DNA of 33,349 bases from RI-242 sp038246255 (GTDB lineage Bacteria > Planctomycetota > UBA1135 > GCA-002686595). The stretch spans positions 1-33,349 of the forward strand of contig JBBRWC010000036.1 in the NCBI GenBank assembly GCA_038246255.1, given 5' to 3'. The notes under the pieces are model-generated. The model was not told the DNA's origin. It saw only the letters and a program-made list of their open reading frames with translations, and did no database searches. The translations under genes and the position numbers were made by a program. Shown one piece after another: positions 32,308 to 33,349 of the stretch (the first letter of the stretch is position 1; the number at the start of each line of letters is the position of its first letter).

Positions 32308-32341
32308 CCCCCCCCGGACCTTGACATTGGGACGGGGGGGG
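32308..32341. terminator. C8/G8 hairpin, possible bidirectional terminator
   Basis: Eight C (32308-32315) pair with eight G (32334-32341), plus one G/C pair inward, around a loop containing TTGACATT. The plus side continues TAGCTTCTTGTTG; the minus side continues TTTTCATTGCG, a better T-run. The nearest stop codon is more than 400 bases away, so its role is unclear. Confidence 0.35.
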
Positions 32342-32404
32342 TAGCTTCTTGTTGATCAACGGCTCCAGCGACCCATCACCCTCCGCCCATGAAATTCAGT
32401 AGAT

Positions 32405-32436
32405 ACAGCGTCACAGCGTCACAGCGTCACAGCGTG
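32405..32436. repeat. 8-bp tandem repeat, four copies
   Basis: ACAGCGTC occurs three times in a row, followed by a fourth copy with one change (ACAGCGTG). It lies about 225 bases upstream of the small exported protein. It is too short and unspaced to be a CRISPR; it is a slippage-prone microsatellite. Confidence 0.7.
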
Positions 32437-32659
32437 GCAACGCGAGCCTCTATACCGGCTGCTCGGTGGGACCGGCGTGCTGATCGCCTCAGTGCTGGCG
32501 ATTGACACACGTTCTCTTTTTGCGGAACCAAAGACCCGTATCCCTACCCCGCGCAAACCTGGGGCCAAGTGACAAGCTGCGCCGACCTGCAGCTCTGGCG
32601 CCCGCCGTCGCCACCCGGCTGAGTTTCTACCCGCCTCCCACCCCACCGAGATTCAAGCT

Positions 32660-33187
32660 ATGAAAACTTCTTCAATCGTTTCCCGATCGATGCTCGCCGG
32701 TTTCTGCGTGAGCGCGCTGGCGCTGGTAACGGTGACCTTCCAAGCGGACGCGGGAGAGAGCACCGCGGGGGCCTCGAATGCACAGGCCGACTTGGAGCTG
32801 TTGGCATCCCAGAGCGTGGCTCTGTGGGATGTCCAGTTGAACGTGAACGCGGAAGTTCGAGTCCACGGCTGGGCGCTCCTGAGCGCCACCACGCATACCG
32901 ATGGGAACGGGGCACCCGTGCGTTTCTTGGCCTATTCACTGAAGCTAGAGCACGTGGTGGGAGGGCAAAGCCAGATTGAAGGGTTGCTGCCCATCGACGC
33001 CTTTTCCACTGCGCCATGCAAGCCCGGGCCTGTCACGCTGATGGATTTCGCCTCCAACGACGACGAATCGCTTCTCGTAGAAATCTCCCTCGCGCTGAAC
33101 GGTGTTCGCAACTGGGGCCAGGTTGAAGTTCCCGAACAACTGTGGATCGAAGGGACAGTCGGGAGCGTTCTGCCGAAGCAAGAGTGA
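32660..33187 (+). CDS. Small exported protein of unknown function
   Basis: 175 residues starting with a signal peptide (MKTSSIVSRSMLAGFCVSAL, hydrophobic core, cleavage after QADA). The mature part is beta-rich and acidic: LASQSVALWDVQLNVNAEVR, VRFLAYSLKLEHVVGGQSQI, VTLMDFASNDDESLLVEISL and WGQVEVPEQLWIEGTVGSVL. Only one Cys remains after cleavage and no motif is recognised. Codon use is less GC-biased than in the operon to the left, and the gene is flanked by a gene-poor stretch and a possible insertion sequence, which fits an acquired or fast-changing gene. No neighbour suggests its role. Confidence 0.7.
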   Translation: MKTSSIVSRSMLAGFCVSALALVTVTFQADAGESTAGASNAQADLELLASQSVALWDVQLNVNAEVRVHGWALLSATTHTDGNGAPVRFLAYSLKLEHVVGGQSQIEGLLPIDAFSTAPCKPGPVTLMDFASNDDESLLVEISLALNGVRNWGQVEVPEQLWIEGTVGSVLPKQE

Positions 33188-33310
33188 CCTCGGTGGCGGG
33201 TGACCTTCCCTGGCCAACTTGGACACCCCAGATCGCGCGGATTGCGCGAGGATGTCCGCTATGCCCAGAAGAGCCCGACGCACCTATACCCCTGTACAAA
33301 AAGTCGCACG

Positions 33311-33349
33311 CTCGAGCTGGAGCGTGACTTCGCAAAAAAAGCCGCCGCC
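33311..33349 (+). mobile_element. Possible IS3-type orfA fragment at the window edge
   Basis: The last 39 bases in one frame read LELERDFAKKAAA, similar to the leucine-zipper end of IS3-family OrfA proteins (ELERDxLKKAxAFFA). The match is only thirteen residues and is cut by the window end, so this is tentative. Confidence 0.2.

Larger units (their letters stand above)
31874..32659. other. Long intergenic region without a recognisable gene
   Basis: Open frames here are short and of shadow type. It contains a C8/G8 hairpin (32308-32341), an 8-bp tandem repeat (32405-32436), and on the plus strand TTGACATT inside the hairpin loop that looks like a -35 box without a matching -10. Base composition is less GC-rich from about 32220 to 32330 than in the coding regions. 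A non-coding RNA cannot be excluded. Confidence 0.45.

Noticed and set aside
32405..32436. CRISPR array
   Set aside because: The unit is only 8 bases with no spacers and no cas genes nearby.

Overview
The window is GC-rich, densely coded DNA that reads like a free-living Planctomycetota chromosome segment. The support is several very large secreted proteins with Ca-loop (DxDxNGxxD) linkers and a recurrent C-terminal beta-rich module, a PA14-propeller-DUF1080 fusion, a Gfo/Idh/MocA oxidoreductase next to a TIM-barrel isomerase and a nucleoside-type MFS, and many GTG starts. This assignment is inference from protein style; no rRNA or tRNA marker is present.

Left part (1-4.7 kb): a cut-off IS66-type transposase at the edge with a pair of inverted palindromic repeats, a small four-cysteine protein, a large secreted protein, a strong bidirectional hairpin, and a NapH/NosR-like polyferredoxin fused to TPRs.

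4.7-8.1 kb: a divergent TetR / ABC-exporter cassette (membrane-fusion protein, ATPase, permease, DevBCA-like) with a palindromic operator between the two arms. It appears to be decaying. The TetR gene has lost its DNA-recognition part and is out of frame. The membrane-fusion gene has lost its N-terminal half, is frameshifted and carries an in-frame TAA. The ATPase has Lys in place of the Walker A Ser/Thr. Only the permease looks whole.

8.1-15 kb: a small winged-helix-like protein, a secreted thioredoxin-fold protein, an MsbA-like ABC exporter followed by a membrane-anchored TPR protein, an M14 zinc carboxypeptidase interrupted by an in-frame TAA, and a MoaD/ThiS-like ubiquitin-fold gene visible only when two frames are joined.

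15-20 kb: a secreted protein of about twelve W-rich repeats (probably beta-propellers), divergent from a secreted PQQ-type sugar dehydrogenase, then a SAM methyltransferase whose leader holds three perfect 16-bp tandem repeats, each containing a Shine-Dalgarno-like GAGGAA.

20-31.2 kb: eight closely packed minus-strand genes, probably one transcription unit. In order of transcription they are a Gfo/Idh/MocA oxidoreductase, a secreted metzincin protease, a polytopic membrane protein, a sugar-phosphate-isomerase-like TIM barrel, an NHS-type MFS, a lipoprotein, a PA14/propeller/DUF1080 secreted protein, and an isopentenyl-diphosphate-isomerase-like Nudix protein that lacks the catalytic Cys. The oxidoreductase, TIM barrel, transporter and DUF1080 set fits oxidative (3-keto) glycoside breakdown; this is the best candidate for a system worth study.

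Right end (31.2-33.3 kb): a divergent DUF1801 protein with a histone-like Lys/Ala tail, about 790 bases without a recognisable gene (C8/G8 hairpin, 8-bp tandem repeat), a small exported protein, and perhaps the start of another insertion sequence.
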